From: Ceriagrion tenellum
Lineage: Eukaryota; Arthropoda; Insecta; Odonata; Coenagrionidae
Length of the DNA stretch: 64,000 bases
Direction: 5' to 3'
Assembly (NCBI GenBank): GCA_963169105.1
Contig: OY720643.1
Location: forward strand, 103,861,697 to 103,925,696
Shown here: one piece after another, positions 27,401 through 32,559 of the stretch
Layout: each line of letters opens with the position of its first letter
How positions within the stretch are numbered: the first letter of the stretch is position 1
Notes under the pieces: model-generated
Told to the model about the DNA's origin: nothing
What the model saw: only the letters and a program-made list of their open reading frames with translations
The model's database searches: none
Translations under genes and position numbers: made by a program

Positions 27401-29652
27401 TGTTACCTAGTGAGAATCCCGAGAACGTTTCTCTCCATTTTTTACAGCATTTTTCATTGTCATGGTTACCATTCACTTTTATTAAATCTTCTACCTTTTT
27501 GACAATACCAATGGTTATTCTATGACATCTTTATAGAGTAAATTAATTTTTTTGTTGCAATTTTCTCCATCTGTTAAAAAAATGTCCTACATGTTACTAT
27601 TGCGTGCACTTCCCCATCTGACCCTCAGAGGGCAGTAGCATATTATAAAAGATTTGATGCGAATTGTCCTTTGATGGTGTAAAGTACCATCATATCTGTA
27701 ATATTTCTTGGTTTAGTGAATGAGTGTGTGATTGTAATTCTATTTCATCTCATTAGGAACATGTTGCGTGACCTCATACCTGGTGATTTGGTGAAACAAA
27801 TGAGCAGCAATGACTGGAAGCGAAGTATAGTTGCAGCATTCAACCAGGACGCTGGTAAGGGATATTTGATTTGCTTCTGTGCCATGGAAAAATGTGCTTC
27901 TTCATGAAGCTCATGATTTGTTATTTTCTGTGGAGAGCTGTCTCCTTATCTTATCCAATCAATTTCCACTTTTTTTTTTAGGCATGAGTCCTGAGGATGC
28001 GAAAATAACGTTCTTGAAAATAATTTATCGGTGGCCAACATTCGGTTCTGCCTTCTTTGAAGTCAAACAAACAACAGAGCCCAACTTCCCGGAGTTGCTA
28101 TTGATTGCCATTAATAAGCATGGCGTTAGTCTTATTCATCCAAATACAAAGGTAAGCCTCTCTTCAGTTTAATCCATTGATATTAAACTGGTATTTTTTC
28201 CAAATTTGTTTGAAAGATGAGCAAGAATGAGATGAAGGACAAAAACAAGATGAATGATTAATAACAGCCAGTGCCATATTTGTTGACAATCTCTGGCCAA
28301 AAGTGAAACTATGAAAATTTAATTTCTGATTGTAGTAAAAAGTAAAATTGTACAGGACAGGATTGTACAGGCTATTGGAAGACAGACAAGTCATTTTTCT
28401 TTGCAAAGTAAAGAACCACTTAGCATGAAGAATCTTCTTGTGCACTCATTCAAGATATTCTAGAAAGAAAGACTTGTAGAAGAATTGGACTGTTATTATT
28501 ATTAAGCACAAGATCAACAGTTGGCCCATATATGAAGCATAAATATTAGGGATGGACCGATACCAGAAATTTCCGATACCGATACCAGTTCTCCTCCCCC
28601 CGATACCATTACCAATACCAATACTACTTCATTCTAGGTATAATACAAACTCAGCATTTCACCACAAGCACTTTAAGCTGGCTCGGCCAACTAAGAAACC
28701 AGATTATGGAAACAACCATTATTACACAGGCAAAACACTTAATTCACTGAAAAAGTTTTAATAATTTTTAGTTTTAAGTTTTTTACCGGACATGACTCTT
28801 TTTTTCCTTGACTGTTATTGCAAATAATCACATTTTATCAAATTATTCCCACGCTACCATGAAGTCAGCATTGCGTAGCTTAAGTAAACGACATTACTTC
28901 GACACGCGATTCCATACAAGGAAGAGAATATTGCAAAAACTGCTTTATCGTAAAAACAAAAGCATGTAGTCATAAGTTAATTTGCCTACTTATTGATTTT
29001 TAATTATCTAATGTAATTTTAAAAAATATAACTTTGGTGTTCGAAAGAAACGCACTCAGAAACTGTCTCTGTCTTACAATTAGATAACCTTACTGATGGC
29101 ATTTGGTACCAGAGCACTCTAGCGGTAGAAGTCGACACCTCGTTTGATTGGCCATATTGGCGGTAAAAATCTGAAATTTGAAAATATCGGAAAAGCACTG
29201 ACTTGACTGCCGATACCGATGCTACCGATACCATAAATATCGGCAGATACTTTATATCGGTATCGGAATCGGTCCATCCCTAATAAATATGTATAAGTTG
29301 TACATAAAGTCTCCCCTTATATTTTAATTTAAGAGTAACTGAATTTAAGTGTGAAGAATTGTTGACAAGGTAGTGGGATGCATGGAATTCGAAGCTGCTA
29401 CCTGAAGATTTCTCTGCTTAATTTATATTCCTTCTCTCAAAACAGGATATTCTCATAACACATCCATTCACCCGGATATCCAACTGGTCCTCTGGTAATT
29501 CCTACTTCCACATGACAATTGGAAACCTTGTTCGTGGCTCGAAGCTTCTGTGCGAAACACCTCTTGGTTACAAGATGGACGACCTGCTTACATCTTACAT
29601 CGCATTAATGCTCAGCAACATGAACAAACAGAGGAGTATCAGGGTCAAATGA
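216..29652 (+). CDS. Myo7a: Unconventional myosin VIIa, C-terminal tail (20 exons, 5'-incomplete)
   Basis: Actin-based motor of class VII; in animals it works in hair-cell stereocilia, photoreceptors and insect bristle and auditory cells. Only the cargo-binding tail is visible, about 1,222 residues. Exons: 216-428, 1362-1538, 3218-3435, 5095-5341, 7363-7536, 8754-8981, 11908-12081, 13596-13713, 14355-14481, 14821-14990, 15898-16088, 18430-18578, 19307-19565, 19710-19847, 23417-23599, 24923-25124, 25971-26196, 27757-27854, 27982-28151, 29446-29652. All introns are GT-AG and all phases join. Domain order is MyTH4 (visible residues ~20-285), FERM (~286-615), SH3 (~617-675), MyTH4 (~725-900), FERM (~915-1222), the class VIIa layout. 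Family-typical words include NLEKLHFIIG, AISQCEQYAKEQGAQERN, EVKQTTEPNFPE and DDLLTSY. Motor, IQ and proximal neck lie before base 1. Class VIIb or XV is less likely given the near-continuous match to VIIa. No frameshift or internal stop seen. Confidence 0.96.
601..1265 (+). repeat. Imperfect tandem duplication (~180 bp) in intron, second copy interrupted
   Basis: The segment starting AGATCTTTCTG at ~603 recurs from ~788. Both copies carry GGCACA, TGCCTCAGT or TACCTCAGT, then a TTAA, then GAGTTT(C/T)ACCCTC and the AATGAAGGA block. The second copy is split at its TTAA by the 311-bp element at 876-1186. Confidence 0.75.
876..1186. mobile_element. TTAA-flanked MITE, piggyBac-type
   Basis: Terminal inverted repeats CCCTCTTAGTGC and GCACTAAGAGGG are flanked by TTAA at 872-875 and 1187-1190. 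The CCC...GGG ends with TTAA duplication are the piggyBac superfamily hallmark. No transposase inside. The word CCGATATATCGG occurs twice in its right half. The unoccupied target is readable in the neighbouring repeat copy. Confidence 0.85.
1362..1538 (+). CDS. Myo7a: Myo7a exon: first MyTH4, helical core
   Basis: Acceptor AG at 1360-1361, donor GTGAGT at 1539; 59 codons, phase 0. Encodes ALWITILRFTGDLPDP, the MyTH4 helix with the conserved GDLP turn, then a variable loop ending LAGMDA. Confidence 0.93.
2111..2363. mobile_element. Nonautonomous TIR element, copy 1 of a two-copy family
   Basis: Ends TTTACCAATCGAACTCAG and CTGAGTTCAATTGGTAAA are inverted repeats. Internal words such as GATTTCAAATCGATATGAAC and AAACCAGGCGAT recur in the element at 54001-55147. 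No coding capacity. The target duplication is not clear. Confidence 0.7.
2561..2706. repeat. Near-perfect foldback (arms ~65 bp) with hammerhead-like core
   Basis: Left arm 2561-2626 and right arm 2642-2706 are almost perfectly complementary around a 15-base spacer. The centre carries CTGAAGA (2629-2635), a GACAC/GTGTC stem and GAAA, in the order of hammerhead core elements. Lies in the intron after exon 2. Confidence 0.8.
2770..3150 (+). pseudogene. Non-LTR retrotransposon 3' fragment (RT C-terminal tail)
   Basis: An open frame to 2987 contains KSPLYAGVMFYNSLP, SLFKVELKEYLI and FYSVDEFL, the pattern following the RT domain in CR1/jockey-like LINEs. After the stop come a ~140-base 3' UTR and an (ATAA)n tail near 3131-3148. 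5'-truncated insertion in the intron. Confidence 0.75.
3218..3435 (+). CDS. Myo7a: Myo7a exon: first MyTH4, middle
   Basis: Acceptor AG at 3216-3217, donor GTGAGA at 3436; ends with two bases of a codon completed by the next exon (Arg). Contains RHKLVSLTLKRKNKL and RPTSNLEKLHFIIG, hallmark words of the VIIa MyTH4. Confidence 0.95.
3436..5094. other. Intron with short duplicated segments
   Basis: No gene found. A ~47-base segment at 4077-4126 recurs at 4944-4990 with the shared core AGTCCTTAGCGAATTAGCAA. The part at 3610-3830 is richer in GC and may be an old repeat; not identified. Confidence 0.5.
5095..5341 (+). CDS. Myo7a: Myo7a exon: end of first MyTH4
   Basis: Acceptor AG at 5093-5094 after a pyrimidine tract, donor GTATGT at 5342. 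Encodes DEIYCQICKTLTNNPS, ARGWILLSLCVGCFAPSE and GPPGYAPYC, the most conserved part of MyTH4, then the RRTF linker into FERM. Confidence 0.96.
5539..6040 (+). pseudogene. Non-LTR retrotransposon RT C-terminal fragment (CR1-like), frameshifted
   Basis: The frame from 5539 carries YLLPILTYCSTIWS, NHRPKSDLKLLYNTINSYID and SPELTSFINIGVPS...TRS, the post-RT region of CR1-type LINEs. It stops at 5901, and the continuation (IKSLPTDIDPFSLS, like the usual NSLP...I) is in another frame. Dead copy in the myosin intron. Confidence 0.75.
6400..7362. other. Intron remainder, unassigned
   Basis: The GC-richer block at 6440-6730 has the look of an old insertion, but I recognise no family, no inverted ends and no reading frame worth calling. 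The rest is AT-rich intron. Confidence 0.4.
7363..7536 (+). CDS. Myo7a: Myo7a exon: first FERM, F1 lobe
   Basis: Acceptor AG at 7361-7362, donor GTAATT at 7537; 58 codons, phase 0. KKPIMLPITFMDGNTKTLL begins the ubiquitin-like F1 lobe; the exon ends FGFSLYIALFDK. Confidence 0.95.
7537..8753. other. Intron, nothing recognised
   Basis: AT-rich, with no repeat, coding frame or structured element that I can support. Confidence 0.5.
8754..8981 (+). CDS. Myo7a: Myo7a exon: first FERM, F1/F2 junction
   Basis: Acceptor AG at 8752-8753, donor GTAAAT at 8982; 76 codons, phase 0. Encodes SLGSGGDHVMDAISQCEQ and NLIYQQVVRGVKFGEYRC, close to identical across animal VIIa tails. Confidence 0.96.
9330..9965 (+). 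pseudogene. Non-LTR retrotransposon RT C-terminal fragment (RTE-like)
   Basis: Reading across frames gives IGGHKLEQVELFNHLGS, then KKRLVEKLIWCTALYGAEMW and EFEMWMWKRMEKVQWTERKT, then a MDGMKKGRSYAEV-like end. This is the typical C-terminal stretch of RTE-like reverse transcriptases (conserved LYGAE.W and WKRM). Stops and frameshifts after 9686 mark a dead copy. Confidence 0.8.
10278..11639 (-). mobile_element. Degenerate pogo/Tigger-type DNA transposon
   Basis: Inverted ends CCGTAATTTTCCGCATATA and the matching TAAAATTACGG are flanked by TA. Two minus-strand pieces match a pogo DDE transposase: FKRKTLPKNVIWPQNMLIRA with NEKAGWM (11201-11019), and the C-terminal RRFKKCCLMNAIDWSDDDLL (10753-~10680) preceded by WIKEWDAID. 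Internal deletions and stops make it non-functional. Confidence 0.8.
11908..12081 (+). CDS. Myo7a: Myo7a exon: first FERM, F2 lobe
   Basis: Acceptor AG at 11906-11907, donor GTGAGT at 12082; 58 codons, phase 0. DEDLAMIAAQQYYIEY and LPSYIPD match the alpha-helical F2 lobe. Confidence 0.94.
12619..13268. mobile_element. hAT-type MITE with GATTC-rich ends, copy A (interrupted)
   Basis: Starts TAAGGATGAGTC and ends GACTCATCCCTA. Flanked by 8-base duplications GTTCATAG (12611-12618) and GTTTATAG (13269-13276). Ends are dense in GATTC/GAATC words. A second, uninterrupted copy lies at 42673-43109. A 218-bp TTAA element is inserted inside. Confidence 0.85.
12703..12920. mobile_element. TTAA-flanked MITE nested in the hAT MITE
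   Basis: Ends CCCTTAGAGTGCC and GGCTTTCAAAGGG, TTAA on both sides (12699-12702, 12921-12924). The left ~130 bases match the inverted copy at 47036-47346, including GAGCGCT, TGCAATGTCACTC and TTAGATGCTGGTATTTCACT. A shorter copy of a piggyBac-type family. Confidence 0.8.
13596..13713 (+). CDS. Myo7a: Myo7a exon: first FERM, end of F2
   Basis: Acceptor AG at 13594-13595; a second AG two bases on would break the frame. Donor GTAAGA at 13714. Encodes VKEDIVSYAKFKWPLLFSRF. Ends one base into a Gly codon finished by the next exon. Confidence 0.94.
13714..14354. other. Intron, nothing recognised
   Basis: AT-rich sequence between two FERM exons. No repeat or gene seen. Confidence 0.5.
14355..14481 (+). 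CDS. Myo7a: Myo7a exon: first FERM, F3 lobe start
   Basis: Acceptor AG at 14353-14354, donor GTGAGT at 14482. Encodes LPKNDVIMAVNWTGVYAVDD and LLELSFPEI, the PH-like F3 lobe. Ends two bases into a Lys codon. Confidence 0.94.
14821..14990 (+). CDS. Myo7a: Myo7a exon: first FERM, F3 lobe end
   Basis: Acceptor TTTTACAG ends at 14820, donor GTATGT at 14991. Encodes NAEDIRDLVVYFLEGLKKRS and VIALQDY, then the linker into SH3. Ends one base into a Gly codon. Confidence 0.94.
14991..15897. other. Intron before SH3 exon, nothing recognised
   Basis: Ordinary AT-rich intron with a short A run near 15571. No coding or mobile element supported. Confidence 0.5.
15898..16088 (+). CDS. Myo7a: Myo7a exon: SH3 domain
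   Basis: Acceptor AG at 15896-15897, donor GTAAGA at 16089. The whole SH3 sits on this exon: SFLSFLKGELIVLEDE, SGW, and RGDFPAEAVYVLPT with the typical (G)DFP and YVLP ends. Phase 0 at the donor. Confidence 0.95.
16384..16892. repeat. Foldback element, arms ~220 bp
   Basis: Left arm begins TTTAAGGAAACCTCAGTGAC and right arm ends GTCACTGACGTTTCCGTTAA. The arms (about 16384-16607 and 16668-16892) stay complementary throughout, sharing ACACACTATCTGTGAATG and ACCACCATAGAGGGGTG in opposite orientation. No coding frame. Target duplication not obvious. Confidence 0.8.
17100..17760. other. GC-richer intron block of unknown origin
   Basis: Its composition differs from the AT-rich flanks. No recognisable frame, ends or repeats within the window. 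Probably an old insertion, family unknown. Confidence 0.3.
18430..18578 (+). CDS. Myo7a: Myo7a exon: linker before second MyTH4
   Basis: Acceptor AG at 18428-18429, donor GTAACT at 18579. A Gly-rich, low-conservation linker (GADTNGEVGSGGRR) leads to TLAEYALDHFR, the conserved entry to the second MyTH4. The linker sequence itself is not family-diagnostic. Confidence 0.88.
18800..19132. mobile_element. MITE with TGTATTTAT ends (Tc1/mariner or pogo type)
   Basis: Begins TGTATTTATCCATGCATAAC and ends GTTATATGCCAATAAATACA, imperfect inverted repeats next to TA-rich flanks. About 330 bases, no coding capacity. The family is inferred from end structure only. Confidence 0.5.
19307..19565 (+). CDS. 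Myo7a: Myo7a exon: second MyTH4, N-terminal half
   Basis: Acceptor AG at 19305-19306, donor GTAAGA at 19566. RPPPK, ELWRHSREPLKQPLLRKL and ILKYMGDLPSRRPR are the second MyTH4 signature; ends NELTDQIFEGPLKH. Confidence 0.95.
19710..19847 (+). CDS. Myo7a: Myo7a exon: second MyTH4, C-terminal half
   Basis: The intron before it is only 144 bases, the shortest in the gene. Acceptor AG at 19708-19709, donor GTAAGT at 19848; 46 codons. Encodes LRDEIYCQIMKQLTDNPNR and ERGWELMWLSTGLF. Confidence 0.95.
20045..20545 (-). pseudogene. Antisense non-LTR retrotransposon fragment (RTE-like)
   Basis: The minus strand reads MLKIPWVARVMNEDVFKRIG, LLRMLNKRRNIWIGHIL, then TVEGKNQRGRPRLDYMGQL and YREVKRLAQDR. 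This is the RT C-terminal pattern of RTE-like LINEs (W.GH.L, G..RGRPR). In-frame stops show decay. Its left end is abutted by the TTAA composite element. Confidence 0.8.
20550..22330. mobile_element. TTAA-flanked foldback element with retrotransposon-derived interior
   Basis: Inverted ends of ~60 bases start CCCTTTGAGTG and carry the palindrome ATGACGTGATATCACGTCAT or variants. TTAA at 20546-20549 and 22331-22334. The compact version of the same family lies at 55652-55884. Here the middle is expanded by unidentified sequence (~20600-21140) and by a LINE RNase H fragment (21225-21985). Confidence 0.75.
21225..21985 (+). pseudogene. Non-LTR retrotransposon RNase H domain fragment, frameshifted
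   Basis: The frame from 21273 reads YTDGSKSGSACACAVSS (first catalytic D of RNase H), AELLAIKMAL (catalytic E) and FTDSLTTVKSI (second D). It then shifts at ~21565 into WVPGHMEIAGNERADKAAKE, the conserved last motif. A degenerate C-terminal region follows. The one-base frame change makes it a dead I/R1/jockey-type fragment. It lies inside the TTAA foldback. Confidence 0.85.
22335..23416. other. Right part of intron 14, unassigned
   Basis: Mixed composition. 22335-22780 has the look of repeat-derived sequence but matches nothing else in the window; the rest is ordinary intron. Confidence 0.35.
23417..23599 (+). CDS. Myo7a: Myo7a exon: MyTH4 to second FERM junction
   Basis: Acceptor AG at 23415-23416, donor GTTAGT at 23600; 61 codons, phase 0. 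Encodes SLQRLHRTLRHGQRKFPPH and [20 protein letters not shown]. The preceding intron (3,569 bases) is the longest seen and is full of transposon remains. Confidence 0.95.
23600..24671. other. Intron, nothing recognised
   Basis: AT-rich intron sequence without identifiable element. Confidence 0.45.
24672..24857 (+). repeat. Direct repeat, left copy, upstream of exon 24923-25124
   Basis: Shares with 25692-25887, in the same order, AAGTCAACATTTTTAAT, AGAGATGTTTAA, AAAGTTTAAAT, CAGAAGCCAATA, AAAGGCATAA, AAGGTGAACTGAGG and GGGTGATACATTGGC. About 80% alike by eye. Confidence 0.8.
24923..25124 (+). CDS. Myo7a: Myo7a exon: second FERM, F1 lobe
   Basis: Acceptor AG at 24921-24922, donor GTGTGT at 25125 (a weaker donor). 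Encodes FEVDSSTRAKDFCHSI, RSSEGFSLFVKIADKV and FFFDFVRHLADWIKKAK. Flanked by a pair of direct repeats in the two adjacent introns. Confidence 0.95.
25692..25887 (+). repeat. Direct repeat, right copy, downstream of exon 24923-25124
   Basis: Partner of 24672-24857, same orientation, about 1,020 bases apart with one FERM exon between. No terminal structures seen, so the origin (dispersed repeat or local duplication) is open. Confidence 0.8.
25971..26196 (+). CDS. Myo7a: Myo7a exon: second FERM, F2 lobe
   Basis: Acceptor CCCAG ends at 25970, donor GTGAGT at 26197. Encodes [20 protein letters not shown] and YHQELPKLLRGYHRC. Ends two bases into a Pro codon. Confidence 0.95.
26197..27756. other. 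Intron, nothing recognised
   Basis: 1.56 kb of AT-rich sequence with no supported repeat or gene. Confidence 0.5.
27757..27854 (+). CDS. Myo7a: Myo7a exon: second FERM, end of F2
   Basis: Acceptor AG at 27755-27756, donor GTAAGG at 27855. A 98-base exon encoding LRDLIPGDLVKQMSSNDWKR and IVAAFNQDAG. Confidence 0.93.
27982..28151 (+). CDS. Myo7a: Myo7a exon: second FERM, F3 lobe
   Basis: Follows a run of T ending in AG at 27980-27981; donor GTAAGC at 28152. The 127-base upstream intron is short. Encodes LKIIYRWPTFGSAFFEVKQT and LLLIAINKHGVSLIHP. Confidence 0.96.
28547..29282. mobile_element. hAT-type nonautonomous element with CCGATA-rich ends
   Basis: Starts TAGGGATGGACCGATACC and ends GGTCCATCCCTA, flanked by a perfect 8-base duplication ATAAATAT (28539-28546 and 29283-29290). 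The ends are built from repeated CCGATA/TATCGG words. 736 bp, no transposase. Sits in the last intron of the myosin gene. Confidence 0.9.
29446..29652 (+). CDS. Myo7a: Myo7a terminal exon: end of second FERM and stop
   Basis: Acceptor AACAG ends at 29445. Encodes HPFTRISNWSSGNSYFHM, GNLVRGSKLLCETPLGYK and MDDLLTSY, then the family C-terminus MNKQRSIRVK and TGA at 29650-29652. Confidence 0.96.
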   Translation, partial: DILITHPFTRISNWSSGNSYFHMTIGNLVRGSKLLCETPLGYKMDDLLTSYIALMLSNMNKQRSIRVK

Positions 29653-30395
29653 GCACGTGAGCCAGTGTTGCGGCAAGTTTTAATGAGTTGATCGAGCCAA
29701 CAATGAATCAAGGGTCGCTTTTGTGAAATCCGTTTTCCTGTGAGTGACTTTGGACCAATGAGAGTCATTTGGGAGATGAACTCTTTTTTTTCAACTGGTT
29801 TGTATTTATCGCTGTGTGTAGTCCCAGTTGTGTATGTCCCTCCCCTTTCCTCTATTTGTTACTCATGAAGCGATTCTCGGGGAAGCGGAGCTGGTTCCCC
29901 GAGCGAGCACCATATTGTGTGCACGGCTCACACAATATTGTTTTAAATGTGGGCCTCACTGTTTGTTAATGTTGTTGATAATGTGGTCTCCTTCGTATTA
30001 TACACTCATTGAAATGTGAACCTCTTGCCTAATTGAGAAATCTTGGACCTCAAGGTGAGTTAACATGCTTTGAGAGAGTTTTAAAAAACTGATAATGCTT
30101 TTTTTTCGGCAGCTTGTTTTTAGCATGAAATTTATTGACCAATTCTATCGGAAGCTTAAATTAGCCATTAACTCAAATTCAATGAATCTCTTTGTAAGAC
30201 AGTGGTATGTTTTTAAAAACGATCTTGATCTTGCTAGATTGGTACTCAGGAAGCCAAGAGTTCTGGATCTCTTTTTTGGCAGATCTGAAAACAAAATTAA
30301 TACTCTCCCTTAAGTCATCTACCTTATTATAATTATTATTTTTCATTGTAAGATATGGTATGTAATGTATTTAATAAAAGTGATACTTTTAATCC
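29653..30395 (+). other. Myo7a 3' untranslated region (inferred)
   Basis: About 740 AT-rich bases between the myosin stop codon and the first good polyadenylation signal. Short open frames here resemble no known protein. The exact cleavage site is not visible. Confidence 0.6.
30373..30378 (+). promoter_or_regulatory. Polyadenylation signal AATAAA
   Basis: First canonical AATAAA after the myosin stop codon, followed within 15 bases by T-rich sequence. Probable 3' end signal of the myosin transcript. Confidence 0.6.
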
Positions 30396-30736
30396 TAGAT
30401 TTTTATGTCTTGAAGAAAATTCCTCATCTCTAACCTCTCTCGATGGTCTTTGGAAAAGCTTATACCAAGGATATATAAATACATATGAGACATTGTCATG
30501 ATACTCGTTTTTGATAACACTTACTAGTGTTTCTTAACAAGATTTAATGCCTCTCGAATTACATTAACATGTCTGTCATATATCAGCTGCAACAACCAAA
30601 GGCCACACTAAGAAAATAGCAACACCATGACAACAAAGTCAATAGTAACACAATGTTCCATAATAACAAACACAAACATGTGACAGTTAATGTCTTGTTT
30701 TCATGGCCTAAAGGCTGTCTTTTAAATGCTCCCTTA

Positions 30737-31507
30737 AGGCTTGTTCACATTTGGCTAGTAATTTAGTTGAGTACCGAGTAATTTAGTAACTAAATGTGTC
30801 TGAACAACAAAAGTTTAGTCGAGTGGATTAGCAAGTTATTTAGTCGAGTCGATCCATTTCGTTCTATTGTTGACGGGTAGGTAGCGCCCCCCACCACGTA
30901 TCAACGCTCGCTCATTCATCGGCTAAACAAGTCAGAACCTGTCATTTTAGTCGAGTTCATTAGCTGCCGCAAACATGTCGCTTCGCTGGAGCGAAGAAAC
31001 AACTTTAAAATTTGTTTCTAAATATGTACAACATGAATGCTTGTGGAATGTTAAGTCCCTACATTACAGATATAAGCAAATAAAGCCATCTGCATACATG
31101 GATTTGGAAAATACAATGAACATGCCTGGATTTGTTGAGAAGGAAATTAAAAACATCAGGTTAGTGCATACTTTTTATTTTACATATTATTTTATTACAA
31201 TAGCATTATGTTGTACCAATGGCTCCTATTATTATTGTTTTTAGAAGCACTACCTTACATGATATCAATCATTTTAGATCGACCTACTCGCAGGAGTTTA
31301 AAAAAATAAAGGAGTCCAAAACTCCAGGCGCAGGGACTGACACAGTTTACATTCCTTCAGCGTTACAGCCCCTTCATCTTGCAAAACACGACTCACCTGT
31401 CTGCTGTACTCAACTGTAGTGCGAATGATTTTTGGAGGGTAGCGAGTACTTTAGCTACTAAAATACTCTCCACTAAACTAAATTACTAGCCTAGTGTGAA
31501 TCAGGCT
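30737..31507 (+). mobile_element. PIF/Harbinger-type element carrying a MADF gene
   Basis: Ends AGGCTTGTTCACA and the inverted TGTGAATCAGGCT, both continuing into GGCTAGTAATTTAG or its complement. Flanked by the 3-base duplication TTA (30734-30736 and 31508-31510). PIF/Harbinger elements make TWA duplications and encode a MADF/Myb-like second protein. Only that second gene is present here; there is no transposase. Confidence 0.85.
30975..31419 (+). CDS. MADF-domain protein of a Harbinger-like element (2 exons, 108 aa)
   Basis: Exon 1 30975-31159 (ATG after a CpG-rich leader), GT-AG intron 31160-31277, exon 2 31278-31419 ending TAG. The protein begins MSLRWSEETTLKFVSKY and has HECLWN, AYMDLENTMNMPGFVEKEI, then across the splice NIRSTYSQEFKKIKESKTPG and AGTDTVYIPSAL. 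This is a MADF (Myb/SANT-like DNA-binding) fold, with the W, CLWN, GF and Y positions expected. In Harbinger elements this protein helps bring the transposase to DNA. The reading frame is intact although the transposase gene is absent. It could be a relic, or an expressed orphan protein. Confidence 0.75.
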
Positions 31508-31510
31508 TTA

Positions 31511-32261
31511 CAGAAATTGAATACACAAGGACCCAAATAGCCTATTACTTCCACATCTACTTAAAATATACATCATTTTTAGGTAAACATTAGGAAATGA
31601 TTAAATCATGCCCAAAAGTCATGGTAGAATACTACCTTCATCTTCAGTCTACCTACTATAAACATTATTGTTATTATTCAGTACTTTTGTGTTGTTTTTA
31701 ATGTCTTATTCATCATTTGGAGACTCAGGACAGAAGTTTAAATTCATGGACACAGATAAGGATCTGTTGCATAATTTCATCTCAGTTGGTGGCTTGATAA
31801 AAATATTGAGATTTAAAAAATTCAAATACTTTGGATTTTTCACTCTAGAACTATTGATGGATAATTTGGCATGGGAAGGGAGAAATAATGTTGAAGAATG
31901 CTGTTACAAATATAACATTATTATCCCATACTGTTGTGTGTTAATCTTAATAGATGGGAGAAGACCTTAAAATTGCCTTATTGTGCTGCTACCCATTAGG
32001 AGAAGTCAACAATAGCCAATTTCAAGTCAAATTATTTGTTGTCAAATTTCCTTGCCCTGTGGACATGGGTTAAATCTTGTGCATTAATCCATAAAATTTA
32101 TCCATTGGCATTCATTAATCAATGTTTAGTAGAAGTAGGTTTTTTTCTCCAACTTTAATCCTACATCCCAATATATATTTCTTACTACATAGTTTTATGT
32201 CATAACATGGGTGTAGCCAGGATTTTTGTTTGGTGCCAGGGCACTCAACTGTAATCATCCT
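31511..32261. other. Intergenic, nothing recognised
   Basis: AT-rich sequence after the MADF element. An open frame at 31668-31970 has no recognisable domain and AT-driven codons, so it is not called. Confidence 0.4.
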
Positions 32262-32439
32262 AAATAAATTGCAAAATTACTTGGTACTTTTTCACAGCGT
32301 TTTATTCTGAGTGAACCACTTTTGTCGCATTGGCGACTCAGCCGGTCAACTAACAATAAAGCACTGAAACGGTACCAAGTAATTTTGAAATTTATTCAGA
32401 ATAGGTTTTCACAAAGTGCAGCCTGTCACCGTTGAATTT
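32262..32439. mobile_element. Small TIR element with 11-base flanking direct repeats
   Basis: Inverted segments GCAAAATTACTTGGTAC (32271-32287) and GTACCAAGTAATTTTG (32372-32387). The direct repeat GTAATCATCCT lies at 32251-32261 and again at 32440-32450, the expected look of a target duplication. No coding capacity. Confidence 0.6.
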
Positions 32440-32559
32440 GTAATCATCCTGTCTGGCTCTGTTTAGCAAATTTTCCATGAAAAGCCTAAACATAATTTGT
32501 TTTCAATTACTTTCTTCTGATCCCAAATTTCGAGAAAAATTTGTCAAAATCCACAGTAA

